Shown here one piece after another: positions 1 through 8,427 of a stretch of 64,000 nt of DNA. The notes below the pieces were generated by a model. That model ran no database searches, was not told the origin of the DNA, and saw only the letters and a list, made by a program, of their open reading frames with translations. The DNA lies in assembly GCA_964512675.1 (NCBI GenBank), contig CAZEJR010000008.1, forward strand, positions 34,014 to 98,013. Reading direction: 5' to 3'. A program made the translations under genes and the position numbers. The DNA comes from A07HB70 sp964512675. GTDB taxonomy: Archaea > Halobacteriota > Halobacteria > Halobacteriales > Haloferacaceae. The first letter of the stretch is position 1. Each line of letters begins with the position of its first letter.

Positions 1-54
1 GTGCCACACTACGACGTCGAACTCGACGACGACCACGTGGTCGTCGTCCGGTAG
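1..54 (+). CDS. 3' end of a gene truncated by the window start
   Basis: Frame 1 reads 17 codons, mostly acidic and valine residues, and then a TAG stop at 52-54. The G/C-rich third positions are typical of coding sequence here. The body of the gene lies outside the window, so no function can be given. Confidence 0.5.
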   Translation: MPHYDVELDDDHVVVVR

Positions 55-81
55 GCACCGGGCCGGCGACGACAGAGCCGG

Positions 82-471
82 CTACTCGACTGCCTCGCGC
101 ACCGCGGTCCGGAGTTCCTCGCTCGTCAGGCCGTAGACGGTGTAGCCCTCGCCGTGTCGCCGGTGGTCCACCTCGCGGACGGTCTCGCCGTCGACGACGA
201 GCGCCCACTCTCCGTCGGACTGCGGGTTGCGGGCGCGAAAGCGCACGTCGACGCCGAACTCGTCTGTCAGCGTCGCGACGAGCGGCGGCGACAGGTCACC
301 GTCTGCCAGCCGCGGCGGACGGTACGGTCGCATCCCGTGGGCGCGGAACTCCTCGACGTTCGTCCGCCACCAGTCCGGGTACGTCGACAGGTCCTCGCCC
401 TCGTACGGGTCGTCGTCGTCGTGGCCAGCCGGGAGCGAGGCCGGACGGGGCGGGTCCTCGTCGTCGGACAC
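82..471 (-). CDS. hypothetical haloarchaeal protein, 129 aa
   Basis: I do not recognise a family. The protein has an acidic, proline-rich N-terminus of about 30 residues, then a compact part with WW and YRPPRL-type segments and a C-terminal helix. It looks soluble, with no signal peptide or membrane segment. The reading frame stays open upstream to 897, but that extension is Arg- and Pro-rich and overlaps the peroxiredoxin gene, so I chose the GTG at 471. The neighbouring peroxiredoxin is divergent, starting at 646. Confidence 0.55.
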   Translation of the reverse strand: MSDDEDPPRPASLPAGHDDDDPYEGEDLSTYPDWWRTNVEEFRAHGMRPYRPPRLADGDLSPPLVATLTDEFGVDVRFRARNPQSDGEWALVVDGETVREVDHRRHGEGYTVYGLTSEELRTAVREAVE

Positions 472-645
472 GGCGGAGTCTGACGCGCCGGGGCGATGAA
501 CGTTCGGGGCGCACCGGGCCGGGCACGGGCGCACCCGCGTGTCCCGAGCACCGCCACCGGGAGCCCGAGAGGACGACCGCGGGCCGAGAGCACACCGGTC
601 GCAGACGCCCACAGTCTTAGGTGCGGGGCGCGCGCGGCAGCGGGT

Positions 646-1140
646 ATGCCAGTCGAAGTCGGCGACGACGCGCCGCGGTTCACGCTGCCGATGGCGCGAG
701 GACGGGCGTACAACGACATCGAGGAGTTCTCGCTGGAGGCGGCGCTCGGCGGCGGTCCGCTCGTCCTCGCGTTCTTTCCCGCGGCGTTCACCAGCGGCTG
801 TACCGACGAACTCTGTGCGTTCACCGAGGGTCTCTCCGCGTTCGAGCGCGTCGACGCCGACGTCTACGGGGTCAGCGTCGACCTCTCGTTCTCGCAAAAC
901 GAGTTCATCGTCGAGGAGGGCCTGTCGGTGCCGCTACTCTCCGACCACGAGCGCGAGGTGTCCCGTGCGTACGACGTCGTACAGCAGGAGATGTACGGTC
1001 ACTTCGAGGTGAGCCGGCGCGCGGTGTTCGTCCTCGACGACGAGGGGGTCGTCACCTACCGCTGGGTGCGCGAGGGCGACAATCCGGCGTTCGGCGAGTT
1101 CGTCGACGAGGTGGCTGAGGCCGCCGCGGCGGCGAGCTAA
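646..1140 (+). CDS. peroxiredoxin (AhpC/TSA, BCP/PrxQ-like), 164 aa
   Basis: This is a thiol peroxidase of the AhpC/TSA family that would reduce hydrogen peroxide and organic peroxides in the cytoplasm. The N-terminus shows the usual VGDDAPRFTLP opening. The active-site region FFPAAFTSGCTDELC carries the peroxidatic Cys, and a second Cys five residues later fits a PrxQ-type resolving Cys. The family's usual length is about 150-165 aa. The ATG at 646 is chosen because the open frame upstream is Arg/Pro-rich and not conserved in character. The stop overlaps the stop of convergent lysA by 3-4 nt. Confidence 0.88.
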   Translation: MPVEVGDDAPRFTLPMARGRAYNDIEEFSLEAALGGGPLVLAFFPAAFTSGCTDELCAFTEGLSAFERVDADVYGVSVDLSFSQNEFIVEEGLSVPLLSDHEREVSRAYDVVQQEMYGHFEVSRRAVFVLDDEGVVTYRWVREGDNPAFGEFVDEVAEAAAAAS

Positions 1141-2396
1141 CGCCGCTCGCGCGCCAGGACGTCGTCGACGGTCCGGCGCTCGCGGACCACGCGCGTCTCG
1201 CCGCCCTCGACGGCGACCTCCGCCGGCAGCGGCTGCGAGTGAAACTCGTTCGCGAGCTCTATCCCGTACGCGCCCGCGATCCCGACTGCGAGGAGGTCGC
1301 CGCGCTCCGGGCGCGGGATCGCCCGGCGCTCACAGAGCGTGTCGGTGCTGGTACAGACCGGCCCGCCGACGGTGACGTCGTCCGGCGCGCGGTCGGGGCC
1401 GGTGACGTTCCGGAACGGGTGGTACGAGTCGAGCAGCGAGGGCCGCATCAGCGTCGCGAGGCTGGCGTCGACGCCGACGACCGTCGGCCCGGGCGTCTCT
1501 TTCCGCGTGTTCACGCGGGTCAGTATCAGGCTGGCGTCGGCGACGACGTACCGGCCCGGCTCGACCGCGAGCCGGGCGTCGGCGTCGGCCTCCGCGAGCG
1601 CGGCCCGTGTCTCGCGCGCCAGCGCGTCGACGTCGGGAGGAGCCTCGTCCTCGCGGTACGGTACGGTGAACCCGCCGCCGACGTCGACGACGTCGACGCC
1701 GCCGACCTCGCGCGCGACCGTGCCGAGCCGTCGCGCGGCCTCGGGGTGGGTCAGGTCGCCGGCCATCCCGCTCGCGCCGTGGGCGTGGAGGCCGACGAGG
1801 TCGAACGGGTACGCCTCGCGGACGGCCCGGGCCGTCTCGACCGCGTCGGGGTACGGGATCCCGAACTTCGCGTCCGGGCCGACCGCGAACGACTCGTGTG
1901 GGCCGCCGACCTCGCCGGGGTTGATCCGGAGGAGGAGGTCGCCCGCGAACCCCCGGTCCGCGAGGCGGTCGAGCGTGTCGACGGCGCCCGCGGTCACGCA
2001 CAGCCCCGGGTGGTCGGCCCAGAGGTCGACGGCGGCGTCGAGGTCGCGGGCGGGCGGGTTGACCGCGGTGTACTGGAGCGAGTCGGGGTCGGCACCAGCC
2101 GCGAGCGCGCGGCGTATCTCGTCTGCGGCGGCACACTCTATCGGCAGCCCCTCGTCGAGGACCGTCTGCAACACCGCCTGTCCGGTGTTCGCCTTCGCGG
2201 CGTACATCCGGTGGGCGTCTGGAAACGCCCGGGCCAGCCGGCGGACGTTCTCGCGCACCCGGTCGAGGTCGGTGACGTACAGCGGGGTGTCGTGGGTCGT
2301 CGCGAGCGACTCCAGCAGGTCGGCGTCCCAGTCGGTCACCCGGCGGACCGCGGGGCCGGTGTCGGCTGCCAGCCCGTCCGCGTCGCTCCGGCTCAC
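1137..2396 (-). CDS. lysA: diaminopimelate decarboxylase
   Basis: This PLP enzyme makes L-lysine from meso-diaminopimelate, the last step of the DAP pathway. It is a fold-III decarboxylase of 419 aa, the usual length. The lysine in MYAAKANTG near residue 68 is the expected PLP-binding lysine. The Gly-rich phosphate loop appears in VDVVDVGGGFTVPY, and the C-terminal dimer motif is GGPVCTSTDTL with the catalytic Cys. It is the last gene of the dapA-dapB-dapD-lysA operon, and its start overlaps the dapD stop by 4 nt. Confidence 0.95.
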   Translation of the reverse strand: MSRSDADGLAADTGPAVRRVTDWDADLLESLATTHDTPLYVTDLDRVRENVRRLARAFPDAHRMYAAKANTGQAVLQTVLDEGLPIECAAADEIRRALAAGADPDSLQYTAVNPPARDLDAAVDLWADHPGLCVTAGAVDTLDRLADRGFAGDLLLRINPGEVGGPHESFAVGPDAKFGIPYPDAVETARAVREAYPFDLVGLHAHGASGMAGDLTHPEAARRLGTVAREVGGVDVVDVGGGFTVPYREDEAPPDVDALARETRAALAEADADARLAVEPGRYVVADASLILTRVNTRKETPGPTVVGVDASLATLMRPSLLDSYHPFRNVTGPDRAPDDVTVGGPVCTSTDTLCERRAIPRPERGDLLAVGIAGAYGIELANEFHSQPLPAEVAVEGGETRVVRERRTVDDVLARERR

Positions 2397-3247
2397 TCCC
2401 GGAGCGCCTCCTCGCGTCGGGTCGCGTCTCGTGTGTCCTCTGCGACGTCCATCGCCACCACGGCGGGCTTGTACGCGCCGCCAGCGAACAGATCGTGGTC
2501 GCCGATAGAGGACTCGACGTACCGCGTGAACGCGCGGCGTTCGGGGGGGATCTCGCCGTAGATCACCGTCTCCTCGACGAGGTCGTACACCGGGAGACGC
2601 GGGGTGAGCAGGGTGTTCTCTCCGACCACGGCGTTCTCGCCGACGTGGAAGCCGGAGACGACCCGACAGCCCGCGCCGATCGCGGCGCCGTCTTCGACTA
2701 TCACGGGCGCGTCCTCGACCGGCTCGAGAACCCCGCCGACCAGCGTGTTCGCGCCGAGCTTGACGTTCGCGCCGATCTGCGCACAGGAGCCGACGACGTC
2801 ACACGAGTCGACGAGCGCCCCGTCGTCGACGTGGGCGCCGACGTTGACGAACGAGGGTGACATCATGATACAGTCGCTCCCGAGGTGTGCGCCCCGACGG
2901 ATCGTCGTCCCGTCGGGGGTGTTGCGCGTCCCGCGGGCACCGAGGTCGTCGGTGCGACGCAGGGACAGGACGTCGTGGTAGTCGACACCGCCGACCTCGC
3001 GCGCGACCGTCTCGCGCAGGCCGAAGTTCAGCAGGACACCGCGCTTGACCCACTCGTTTACCTGCCAGCCGTCCGGGCCCGCGCCCGGACCGGAGACGGG
3101 GTCTGCGGCCCGCACCTCGCCGGCCTCCAGGGCCGCGAGGAACTCGTCGAGCGTCGCGAGGTCCGCCTCCGTCGCGCGCTCGGCGTCGAGGCCGTCCTCG
3201 TAGCGCGCCCACAGGTCGGCCACGTCGTCTGCGAGCCCGGCGGTCAC
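2393..3247 (-). CDS. dapD: tetrahydrodipicolinate N-succinyltransferase
   Basis: The enzyme acylates 2,3,4,5-tetrahydrodipicolinate with succinyl-CoA, or possibly acetyl-CoA, in the DAP route to lysine. The C-terminal half is a left-handed beta-helix of hexapeptide repeats, visible as segments such as GAHLGSDCIMM, NVGAHVDDGALV and IGANVKLGAN. The length of 284 aa is normal. Its start overlaps the dapB stop by 4 nt and its stop overlaps the lysA start, so the genes are probably translationally coupled. Sequence alone does not settle succinyl against acetyl specificity. Confidence 0.92.
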   Translation of the reverse strand: MTAGLADDVADLWARYEDGLDAERATEADLATLDEFLAALEAGEVRAADPVSGPGAGPDGWQVNEWVKRGVLLNFGLRETVAREVGGVDYHDVLSLRRTDDLGARGTRNTPDGTTIRRGAHLGSDCIMMSPSFVNVGAHVDDGALVDSCDVVGSCAQIGANVKLGANTLVGGVLEPVEDAPVIVEDGAAIGAGCRVVSGFHVGENAVVGENTLLTPRLPVYDLVEETVIYGEIPPERRAFTRYVESSIGDHDLFAGGAYKPAVVAMDVAEDTRDATRREEALRE

Positions 3248-4011
3248 GCGACGACCTCCTCAAACGCGTACCGACCGGGAGCGCGCCCGGCAAGCCACGC
3301 CGCGGCGTCGAGCGCACCGGCGGCGAACGGCTGGCGCGACTCGGCGCGGTGGGTCAGGCTGACGACCTCGGGGCCGTTCGCCACCAGCACCTCGTGTTCG
3401 CCCGCGAGGCCGCCGGCGCGGCGGGCGTGGACACCCACCTCGCCCCCGGACCGGGAGGCCTCGCCCTCGCGGCCGTGGACCCGCTCGGCTGTCGCGCCGC
3501 GGGCCTCGTCGACGTCGTCGAGGAGCGTCCGCGCGGTGCCGCTCGGAGCGTCGCGCTTCCGGCTGTGGTGGGTCTCGGTCAGTTCGACGTCGGCGCCGGG
3601 AAGTGCCCGGACCGCCTCGTGGACGGCCTCGCGGAGCGCGAGAACGCCACGGGAGAAGTTCGCGGCGCGGAGCACGGGCGTCCGCTCGGCGGCCTCGTCC
3701 AGCGCGGCCTCACCGTCGTCGCCGAACCCGGTGGTGCCGACGACTGCGGGCGTGGCGGTCTCGGCACAGGCAGAGACGTAGCGCCGGGTCGCCGCGGGCG
3801 AGGTGAAGTCGACGAGTGCGTCAGGGTCGCGCTCGTCGAGCAGTTCGGAGAGCCGGTCGTCGTCGTCGACCGGGACCGCTCCCGGCGCGTCGTCGACGGG
3901 CGAGCGGGCGACGGCGACGTCCACCGAGAATCCGTCGCGGTCGGCGGCGAGGGCGAGCACCTCCCGGCCCATGTGCCCGCTCGCGCCGGTGACCGCGAGC
4001 GTCGTCGTCAT
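3244..4011 (-). CDS. dapB: 4-hydroxy-tetrahydrodipicolinate reductase
   Basis: This NAD(P)H-dependent reductase gives tetrahydrodipicolinate, the second committed step of DAP and lysine synthesis. The N-terminal Rossmann motif is AVTGASGHMGRE. VDFTSPAAT and VVGTTGF are the nucleotide-domain signatures. The catalytic ETHHSRKRDAPSGTA stretch contains the His-Lys pair typical of DapB. The length of 255 aa is normal. It sits between dapA and dapD with 4-nt overlaps on both sides. Confidence 0.95.
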   Translation of the reverse strand: MTTTLAVTGASGHMGREVLALAADRDGFSVDVAVARSPVDDAPGAVPVDDDDRLSELLDERDPDALVDFTSPAATRRYVSACAETATPAVVGTTGFGDDGEAALDEAAERTPVLRAANFSRGVLALREAVHEAVRALPGADVELTETHHSRKRDAPSGTARTLLDDVDEARGATAERVHGREGEASRSGGEVGVHARRAGGLAGEHEVLVANGPEVVSLTHRAESRQPFAAGALDAAAWLAGRAPGRYAFEEVVA

Positions 4012-4910
4012 CGCGCCGCCTCCGGCGGGTCGGCGTCGTCGAGGTCGGCGAGCACCGCGTGCAGGCGCTCGCGAGTGGCCTCGCTCGCTCGTGAGAGCGG
4101 CGAGCGCAGGCGGGCCGGGCCGTAGCCGCGGATCGCCATCGCCTCCTTTACCGGGATGGGGTTCGACTCGGCGAACAGCGCACGAAAGAGCGGCCCGAGG
4201 CGGTGGTGGGCCGTGCGGGCGCGCTCGTCGTCACCGGCGAGCGCCGCGTCTACCATCGCCGTGGTGCGCTCGGGTTCGACGTTCGCGCTCACGCTGATGC
4301 TGCCGGCACCGCCGACCGAGCAGATCGGCACCGTGAGCGCGTCGTCGCCGGCGAGGACGGCGAACCGCTCGTCGCGGGTGCGTTCGATCACCTCGCTCAC
4401 CCGCCCGAGGTCGCCGCTCGCGGCCTTGTACCCGCGGACGTTCCGGTGTTCGGCGAGTTCGACGACGGTGTCGACGGCGACGGTGCGGCCCGTCCGGCCA
4501 GGGACGTTGTAGACGATCTGCGGCAGGTCGACGGCGTCGGCGATCGTCCGGTAGTGTTCGAGCATCCCGTCCGGTTCGGGACGGTTGTAGTACGGCGAGA
4601 TGAGGAGGAGCGCGTCTGCGCCGGCGTCGGCGGCTCGCCGGGAGAGCTCGAGCGCCTCGCGGGTGTTGTTCGACCCGCTCCCGGCGATCACGGGCACGTC
4701 GACGGCGTCGGCGACCGTCTCGACGACGGCGACGTGTTCGTCGTGGCTCAGCGTCGCCGACTCGCCGGTGGAGCCAACCGGCACGAGGCCGTCGACGTGG
4801 TCGGCGAGGCGCCGGGCGTCGGCGGCGAGCTGGTCGTGGTCGATGCGTCCGTCCCCGTCGAAGGGGGTCGTCATCGCGGGATACGTCCCGCGTAGGTCGA
4901 GCGCTGTCAT
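4008..4910 (-). CDS. dapA: 4-hydroxy-tetrahydrodipicolinate synthase
   Basis: This TIM-barrel aldolase condenses pyruvate with aspartate semialdehyde, the entry step of lysine synthesis. Visible signatures are PAMTTPF at the N-terminus, GSTGES, and YNVPGRTGR. The Schiff-base lysine should be the one in NVRGYKAASGD. From the ATG at 4910 the protein is 300 aa, the family norm. The same frame is open to a GTG at 5108, but those 66 codons are Arg/Pro-rich and include a duplicated hexapeptide, so I treat them as leader. It is the first gene of dapABD-lysA. Confidence 0.94.
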   Translation of the reverse strand: MTALDLRGTYPAMTTPFDGDGRIDHDQLAADARRLADHVDGLVPVGSTGESATLSHDEHVAVVETVADAVDVPVIAGSGSNNTREALELSRRAADAGADALLLISPYYNRPEPDGMLEHYRTIADAVDLPQIVYNVPGRTGRTVAVDTVVELAEHRNVRGYKAASGDLGRVSEVIERTRDERFAVLAGDDALTVPICSVGGAGSISVSANVEPERTTAMVDAALAGDDERARTAHHRLGPLFRALFAESNPIPVKEAMAIRGYGPARLRSPLSRASEATRERLHAVLADLDDADPPEAAR

Positions 4911-4914
4911 CGTC

Positions 4915-4953
4915 GTGTCTGCGTGGTCGGAGGTGGTGTCTGCGTGGTCCGAG
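4915..4953. repeat. two 18-bp direct repeats just upstream of dapA
   Basis: GTGTCTGCGTGGTCGGAG at 4915-4932 recurs at 4936-4953 with one mismatch (17 of 18). The period is 21 bp, about two helical turns. The copies lie 5-43 nt upstream of the dapA ATG, inside the presumed leader. They could be an operator for a lysine-pathway regulator or a chance duplication. Confidence 0.6.
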
Positions 4954-5116
4954 CGGTCGATCGAGGGCGCCCACGACGGGGTCGCTACCCCCGCCGCGAA
5001 CGCGAGGCGTCGCGTTTCGCGAGCGCCGCGGTCGAGGAGAGGCGGCGGCCGCTCCGCGGCGCGGACGCGGTCGGGAGACGGACGCCAGTCACACCAGAGA
5101 GACGACACGGAGCGGC

Positions 5117-5123
5117 ATTATAG
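5117..5123 (-). promoter_or_regulatory. candidate TATA box of the dap operon
   Basis: On the minus strand the sequence reads CTATAAT in an otherwise GC-rich region. It is the clearest TATA-like element upstream of dapA. If used, transcription would begin near 5090-5095 and dapA would have a leader of roughly 180 nt, long for a haloarchaeal transcript. Confidence 0.45.
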
Positions 5124-5183
5124 CTTGCGAACGTGACGGGCGAGAGACCCAAGCACTTAGCCGAGAGGCGCGTAGGCAGAGCC

Positions 5184-5681
5184 GTGACCGCGGTCCACCC
5201 GAACCAGCGTGTAGCCGTCCTCGCCGACGCGCAGAATCTCTACCACACCGCACAGTCGCTCCACTCGCGGAACGTCGACTACACCGCCCTGCTGGACGAG
5301 GCGGTCGGCGGGCGCGAACTCGTCCGTGCCGTCGCCTACGTCGTCCGGGCCGACAACGACGACGAGGAGACGTTCTTCGAGGCGCTGGAGGATATCGGCT
5401 TCGAGACGCGCATCAAGACGATCAAGACGTTCGGCGACGGGACGAAGAAGGCCGACTGGGACGTCGGGCTGAGCCTCGACGCGGTCACGCTCGCGGACCA
5501 CGTCGACGCCGTCGTCCTCTGCACCGGCGACGGCGACTTCGCGCGGCTCTGCTCGCACCTCCGGCACGAGGGGGTGCGCCCGGAGGTGTGCGCGTTCGGC
5601 GAGTCCACCGCCGACGAGCTGGTCGCGGCTGCCGACGCCTTCACCGACCTCTCCGGGCGCGAGGACCGGTTCCTGCTCTAG
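5184..5681 (+). CDS. NYN-domain (LabA-like PIN-fold) protein, 165 aa
   Basis: A predicted PIN/NYN-fold nuclease of the LabA/DUF88 type. The protein shows the acidic signature VAVLADAQNLYHTAQS near the N-terminus, ADWDVGLSLDAV in the middle, and VVLCTGDGDFARL later, which together give the Asp residues expected to bind metal. It likely acts on RNA, but the substrate is unknown. The GTG at 5184 is chosen because CACTTAG about 27 nt upstream fits a TATA element for a leaderless transcript. A GTG at 5133 in the same frame is less likely. The 3' end overlaps the convergent membrane-protein gene by 4 nt. Confidence 0.8.
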   Translation: MTAVHPNQRVAVLADAQNLYHTAQSLHSRNVDYTALLDEAVGGRELVRAVAYVVRADNDDEETFFEALEDIGFETRIKTIKTFGDGTKKADWDVGLSLDAVTLADHVDAVVLCTGDGDFARLCSHLRHEGVRPEVCAFGESTADELVAAADAFTDLSGREDRFLL

Positions 5682-6610
5682 TCGCGCGGGAGGCCGTCGA
5701 CGTCGACCGCCCGCTCCGGCTCGTCGTCGGCGTCTGCGGAGTCGACTGCGGCGTAGAACGCCCGGGCGTACGTGTGCTGGAACGGCGTGACGAGGACCTG
5801 TGCGGCGAGAACGAAGGCCGTCAGGCCGGCGACCTGTACGGGCGAGAACAGTGCCCCGCTCGCAGTCGCCGGGTCGAGACTGCCGCCCGCGAGCGCCCGC
5901 CGGAGCCGTATCCCCGTCGCGAGGAGCGGCGGGAGCGCGACGGCGAGACCGACGAGCACCCGCACCGCGGAGTAGCCGAGCGTCGGGACGAGACTCCCGC
6001 GCACGAGTCGGTACGAGCGCTCGTACCCCTCGACGGCGCCCGCACCCTCTGTGGCGACGGCGACGTGGAAGAGCTGGAGGAAAAAGAGCGGACCGTAGAA
6101 GACGAGCGCCGCGGCGAGCGCCGTGAACACGGCGACGGCGACGACGTCGGGCTGGAGGAGTCGGCTCGGGTCCGTCGCGAGAGCGGCGGTCGGACCGACG
6201 TCGACGAACAGGGCGGCGACGACGAGGCCGACGACGGCGACGGCCAGCGCGGCGAGGCCGAGGACGATACTGATACCGACGCGCAGGACGAACGCGCCCA
6301 GCATCGAGACGTAGCGCTCGCGTGCGACACTGGCGAACGTCCCGAGTGACGTCTCGCCGTCGTCGAGCGCCTCGCGGGCCATCCCGAGGACGCCCGCGGC
6401 GACTGCGGGCGTGATCACGAACGTCACGAGCGTGAAGACGTTTCCGAGCAGCCCGGCGACGCCGCCGAGCGGGCCGTCGAGAAACTGTGCGGCGAAGCCG
6501 AGCGCGGTCTGTGGCGCGACGACGAGCGCGGCGACGAGGCCACCGACGAAGAGCACCGGGCTCTCCGTCAGTGCCCTCACCGTTCGCCGGAGAGCGGGGC
6601 GGGCGGGCAC
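5678..6610 (-). CDS. multi-pass membrane protein, 310 aa (DUF7847-like)
   Basis: About six hydrophobic segments are visible, for example PVLFVGGLVAALVVAP, VTFVITPAVAAGVLGM, GISIVLGLAALAVAVVGLVV and VYGVL-like later spans. The C-terminal tail is short and acidic. The overall pattern resembles haloarchaeal membrane proteins annotated as DUF7847, related to glycerophosphodiesterase membrane domains. The assignment is from memory and the function is unknown. The GTG at 6610 is chosen because codons above it lack coding character. It is divergent from the PUA gene. Confidence 0.7.
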   Translation of the reverse strand: MPARPALRRTVRALTESPVLFVGGLVAALVVAPQTALGFAAQFLDGPLGGVAGLLGNVFTLVTFVITPAVAAGVLGMAREALDDGETSLGTFASVARERYVSMLGAFVLRVGISIVLGLAALAVAVVGLVVAALFVDVGPTAALATDPSRLLQPDVVAVAVFTALAAALVFYGPLFFLQLFHVAVATEGAGAVEGYERSYRLVRGSLVPTLGYSAVRVLVGLAVALPPLLATGIRLRRALAGGSLDPATASGALFSPVQVAGLTAFVLAAQVLVTPFQHTYARAFYAAVDSADADDEPERAVDVDGLPRD

Positions 6611-6686
6611 AGACAGCCGATCTGTGGGTGGCGTCAAATGTGTACTGGAGCGCAACGGCCTTGTGCCCGCTCGCCGACCGGCCACC

Positions 6687-7151
6687 GTGGCAGAGGACCT
6701 CCCGGGACTGCGGGTCGCCGCCGACTACCAGTTCGGTGCCGGTGCCGGCGTCGCGCTGTTCCCGCCCGACGAGACACAGCGGGTCCGGCGCTCGACCGGC
6801 GGGCGTCCTCGGCAGGTGCTCGTCGACACGGGACGGCTCGTCTCGCACGGCACCGACGGGCGATTCACGCTCGGCGCGACGGGCGGAGAGCGTCTGCGCC
6901 GGGCGCTCGCGCCGCCGGCCTGTCGCGTCGTCGTCGGCGACGAGTCGGAGCCGTACGTCCGGGACGGGCGTAACGCGATGGCGAAGTTCGTCCGTGGCGT
7001 CGACCCGGACGTCCGGCCGGGCGACGAGGTGCTGGTCGTCGGGCGGGACGACACGCTCTTTGCCGTCGGGCGGGCCGAGCTCGCCGCCGCGGCGGCCCGC
7101 GACTTCGAGACCGGCGTCGCCGTCGCCGTGCGCGAGGGGATTCAGAGGTAG
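6687..7151 (+). CDS. PUA-domain protein, 154 aa
   Basis: The C-terminal half has a PUA RNA-binding domain: RVVVGDESEPYVRDGRNAMAKFV followed by DPDVRPGDEVLVVG, the strand order seen in archaeosine transglycosylase and pseudouridine synthases. The N-terminal 70 residues form the small domain that usually precedes PUA in this stand-alone family. It probably binds tRNA or rRNA, and no catalytic motif is visible. The GTG at 6687 follows the divergent membrane gene closely. The end overlaps the presenilin-like gene by 10 nt. Confidence 0.78.
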   Translation: MAEDLPGLRVAADYQFGAGAGVALFPPDETQRVRRSTGGRPRQVLVDTGRLVSHGTDGRFTLGATGGERLRRALAPPACRVVVGDESEPYVRDGRNAMAKFVRGVDPDVRPGDEVLVVGRDDTLFAVGRAELAAAAARDFETGVAVAVREGIQR

Positions 7152-8191
7152 GGCGCGAGCCCGAGGGCGGTAGCGAGGGGAACCCCGGCGACGACGGAGC
7201 CGAGGAGGTAGCCCCCGACCGCGCCGCCGTTGAGCAGCGGGAGCCCGGCGTGAGCCTCGCCGGCGAGGACGGCTCGAAGCAGCGCGAGGAGCCCGACGAG
7301 CGTGCCGGCAGCGGCGAGGAGCGCCGGGAGATTCAGCGCCGCGAGCGGGAGCCCGAGCGCCGGGGCGGGCGAGAACGACGCCGCGCTGGCGACCATCACC
7401 GTCGGGATGACCGCGTCGCCGAGGCCGACGAACAGGGCGTCGCGCTCACCGGCGTCGGTCGCGGTCCCGTCGGCGTTCGTGTCTGCCGGGTCGACCCCGT
7501 TCGTCGCCGCCGCGACGGCGGCGTCGTCCGGCAGCGTCTCCGGGGTCGCGCCCTCGTCGGTCAGGAGCGAGTAGCCCGACTCGACCGGGAGGACGAGGAC
7601 GACGGGCACGTTCAGGTCGAGAACGCCCTCGGCGAGGTCCAGCATGTGCCGGGTGCCGTAGACGCTCACCGCGTCGTAGACGGCGAGGACGGCGAGGAGG
7701 ACGACCGCCGGCAGGAGGCCGAAGCTGATGCCGAACAGCCCCGCAGCGCCCGCGCCCATCACGACGCCCGCGACGTCGATGACCCACCACTCGGGGTAGA
7801 CGTAGAGGGCGGCGGCGACGGCGAGCGAGCAGGCGACCACGACAGCGTCGCGGGCCGGCACGCTCGGGACGACGACACTGAACACGTACCAGGAGAGCAG
7901 CGCCGTCGACAGGAGGATGACGGCCCGGACCGCGCGCTCGAAGTCGTACCTGAACGCGGCGAGCATCAGACCCGTCACGACGAGGATGGCCGCGAGGTAC
8001 GCGAGGCTGTTCGTCGGGTCTGTCGGGTCCTCGACGGCACGGTAGCCCGCGGCGTCGAACGGTGCGACGAGCGAGAGCGCGCCAGCCTGCACGAGGACGA
8101 AGACGGCGACGGCGGTGGCGGCGCCGCGGACGGCGCGTGCGTTCACGCCGAGAACTCGGCTGGCCCGCGGTTGTGGGTTGTGGTCGGTCAC
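7142..8191 (-). CDS. presenilin-like A22-family intramembrane aspartyl protease
   Basis: A multi-pass protease of the PSH (presenilin/SPP homologue) family that cuts transmembrane helices. The two catalytic motifs are present: YD in AVYDAVSVYG (Asp173) and GLGD in FVGLGDAVIP (Asp259). The third motif, usually PAL, is represented by AGLPLLNGG and looks altered. A loop of about 60 residues rich in Asp, Thr and Ala separates the two aspartates. Its stop side faces the PUA gene, and its start overlaps the gar1 stop by 4 nt, so it is in the srp19-gar1 operon. The natural substrate is not known. Confidence 0.88.
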   Translation of the reverse strand: MTDHNPQPRASRVLGVNARAVRGAATAVAVFVLVQAGALSLVAPFDAAGYRAVEDPTDPTNSLAYLAAILVVTGLMLAAFRYDFERAVRAVILLSTALLSWYVFSVVVPSVPARDAVVVACSLAVAAALYVYPEWWVIDVAGVVMGAGAAGLFGISFGLLPAVVLLAVLAVYDAVSVYGTRHMLDLAEGVLDLNVPVVLVLPVESGYSLLTDEGATPETLPDDAAVAAATNGVDPADTNADGTATDAGERDALFVGLGDAVIPTVMVASAASFSPAPALGLPLAALNLPALLAAAGTLVGLLALLRAVLAGEAHAGLPLLNGGAVGGYLLGSVVAGVPLATALGLAPYL

Positions 8192-8424
8192 CGGGCGTAC
8201 ACCACCGAGCCGAGCAGTGCCGCTGGGTCGCCCGTCGCCGCGAGGGCGAGGTACGGGCGCTCGACGGGGCCGAACACGTCGACGACGCGTCCGACGGAGT
8301 CGAGGCGCTCGTCGACGGCCTCTGTTCCGACCCCGGGCGGGTCTGGCGCGTCGCCGTCCGGCGCGGGGACACGCACCACCGCCACGCCGCCCGCCGTCCG
8401 CTCGACGGTGCCGAGCCGTCGCAC
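8188..8424 (-). CDS. gar1: H/ACA ribonucleoprotein subunit Gar1
   Basis: This 78-aa protein is the Gar1 subunit of the H/ACA RNP, which directs RNA-guided pseudouridylation with Cbf5, Nop10 and L7Ae. It shows the six-stranded barrel pattern with GTVERTAGG, LDSVGRVVDVFGPVERPYLAL and a closing LLGSVVYAR strand. It sits between srp19 and the presenilin-like protease, an arrangement commonly seen in haloarchaea. Confidence 0.88.
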   Translation of the reverse strand: MRRLGTVERTAGGVAVVRVPAPDGDAPDPPGVGTEAVDERLDSVGRVVDVFGPVERPYLALAATGDPAALLGSVVYAR

Positions 8425-8427
8425 GGG

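Noticed and set aside
5108..5108. dapA start at the GTG 66 codons upstream
   Set aside because: The extra N-terminus is Arg/Pro-rich, contains a duplicated segment, and exceeds the family length. The ATG at 4910 gives a normal 300-aa enzyme.
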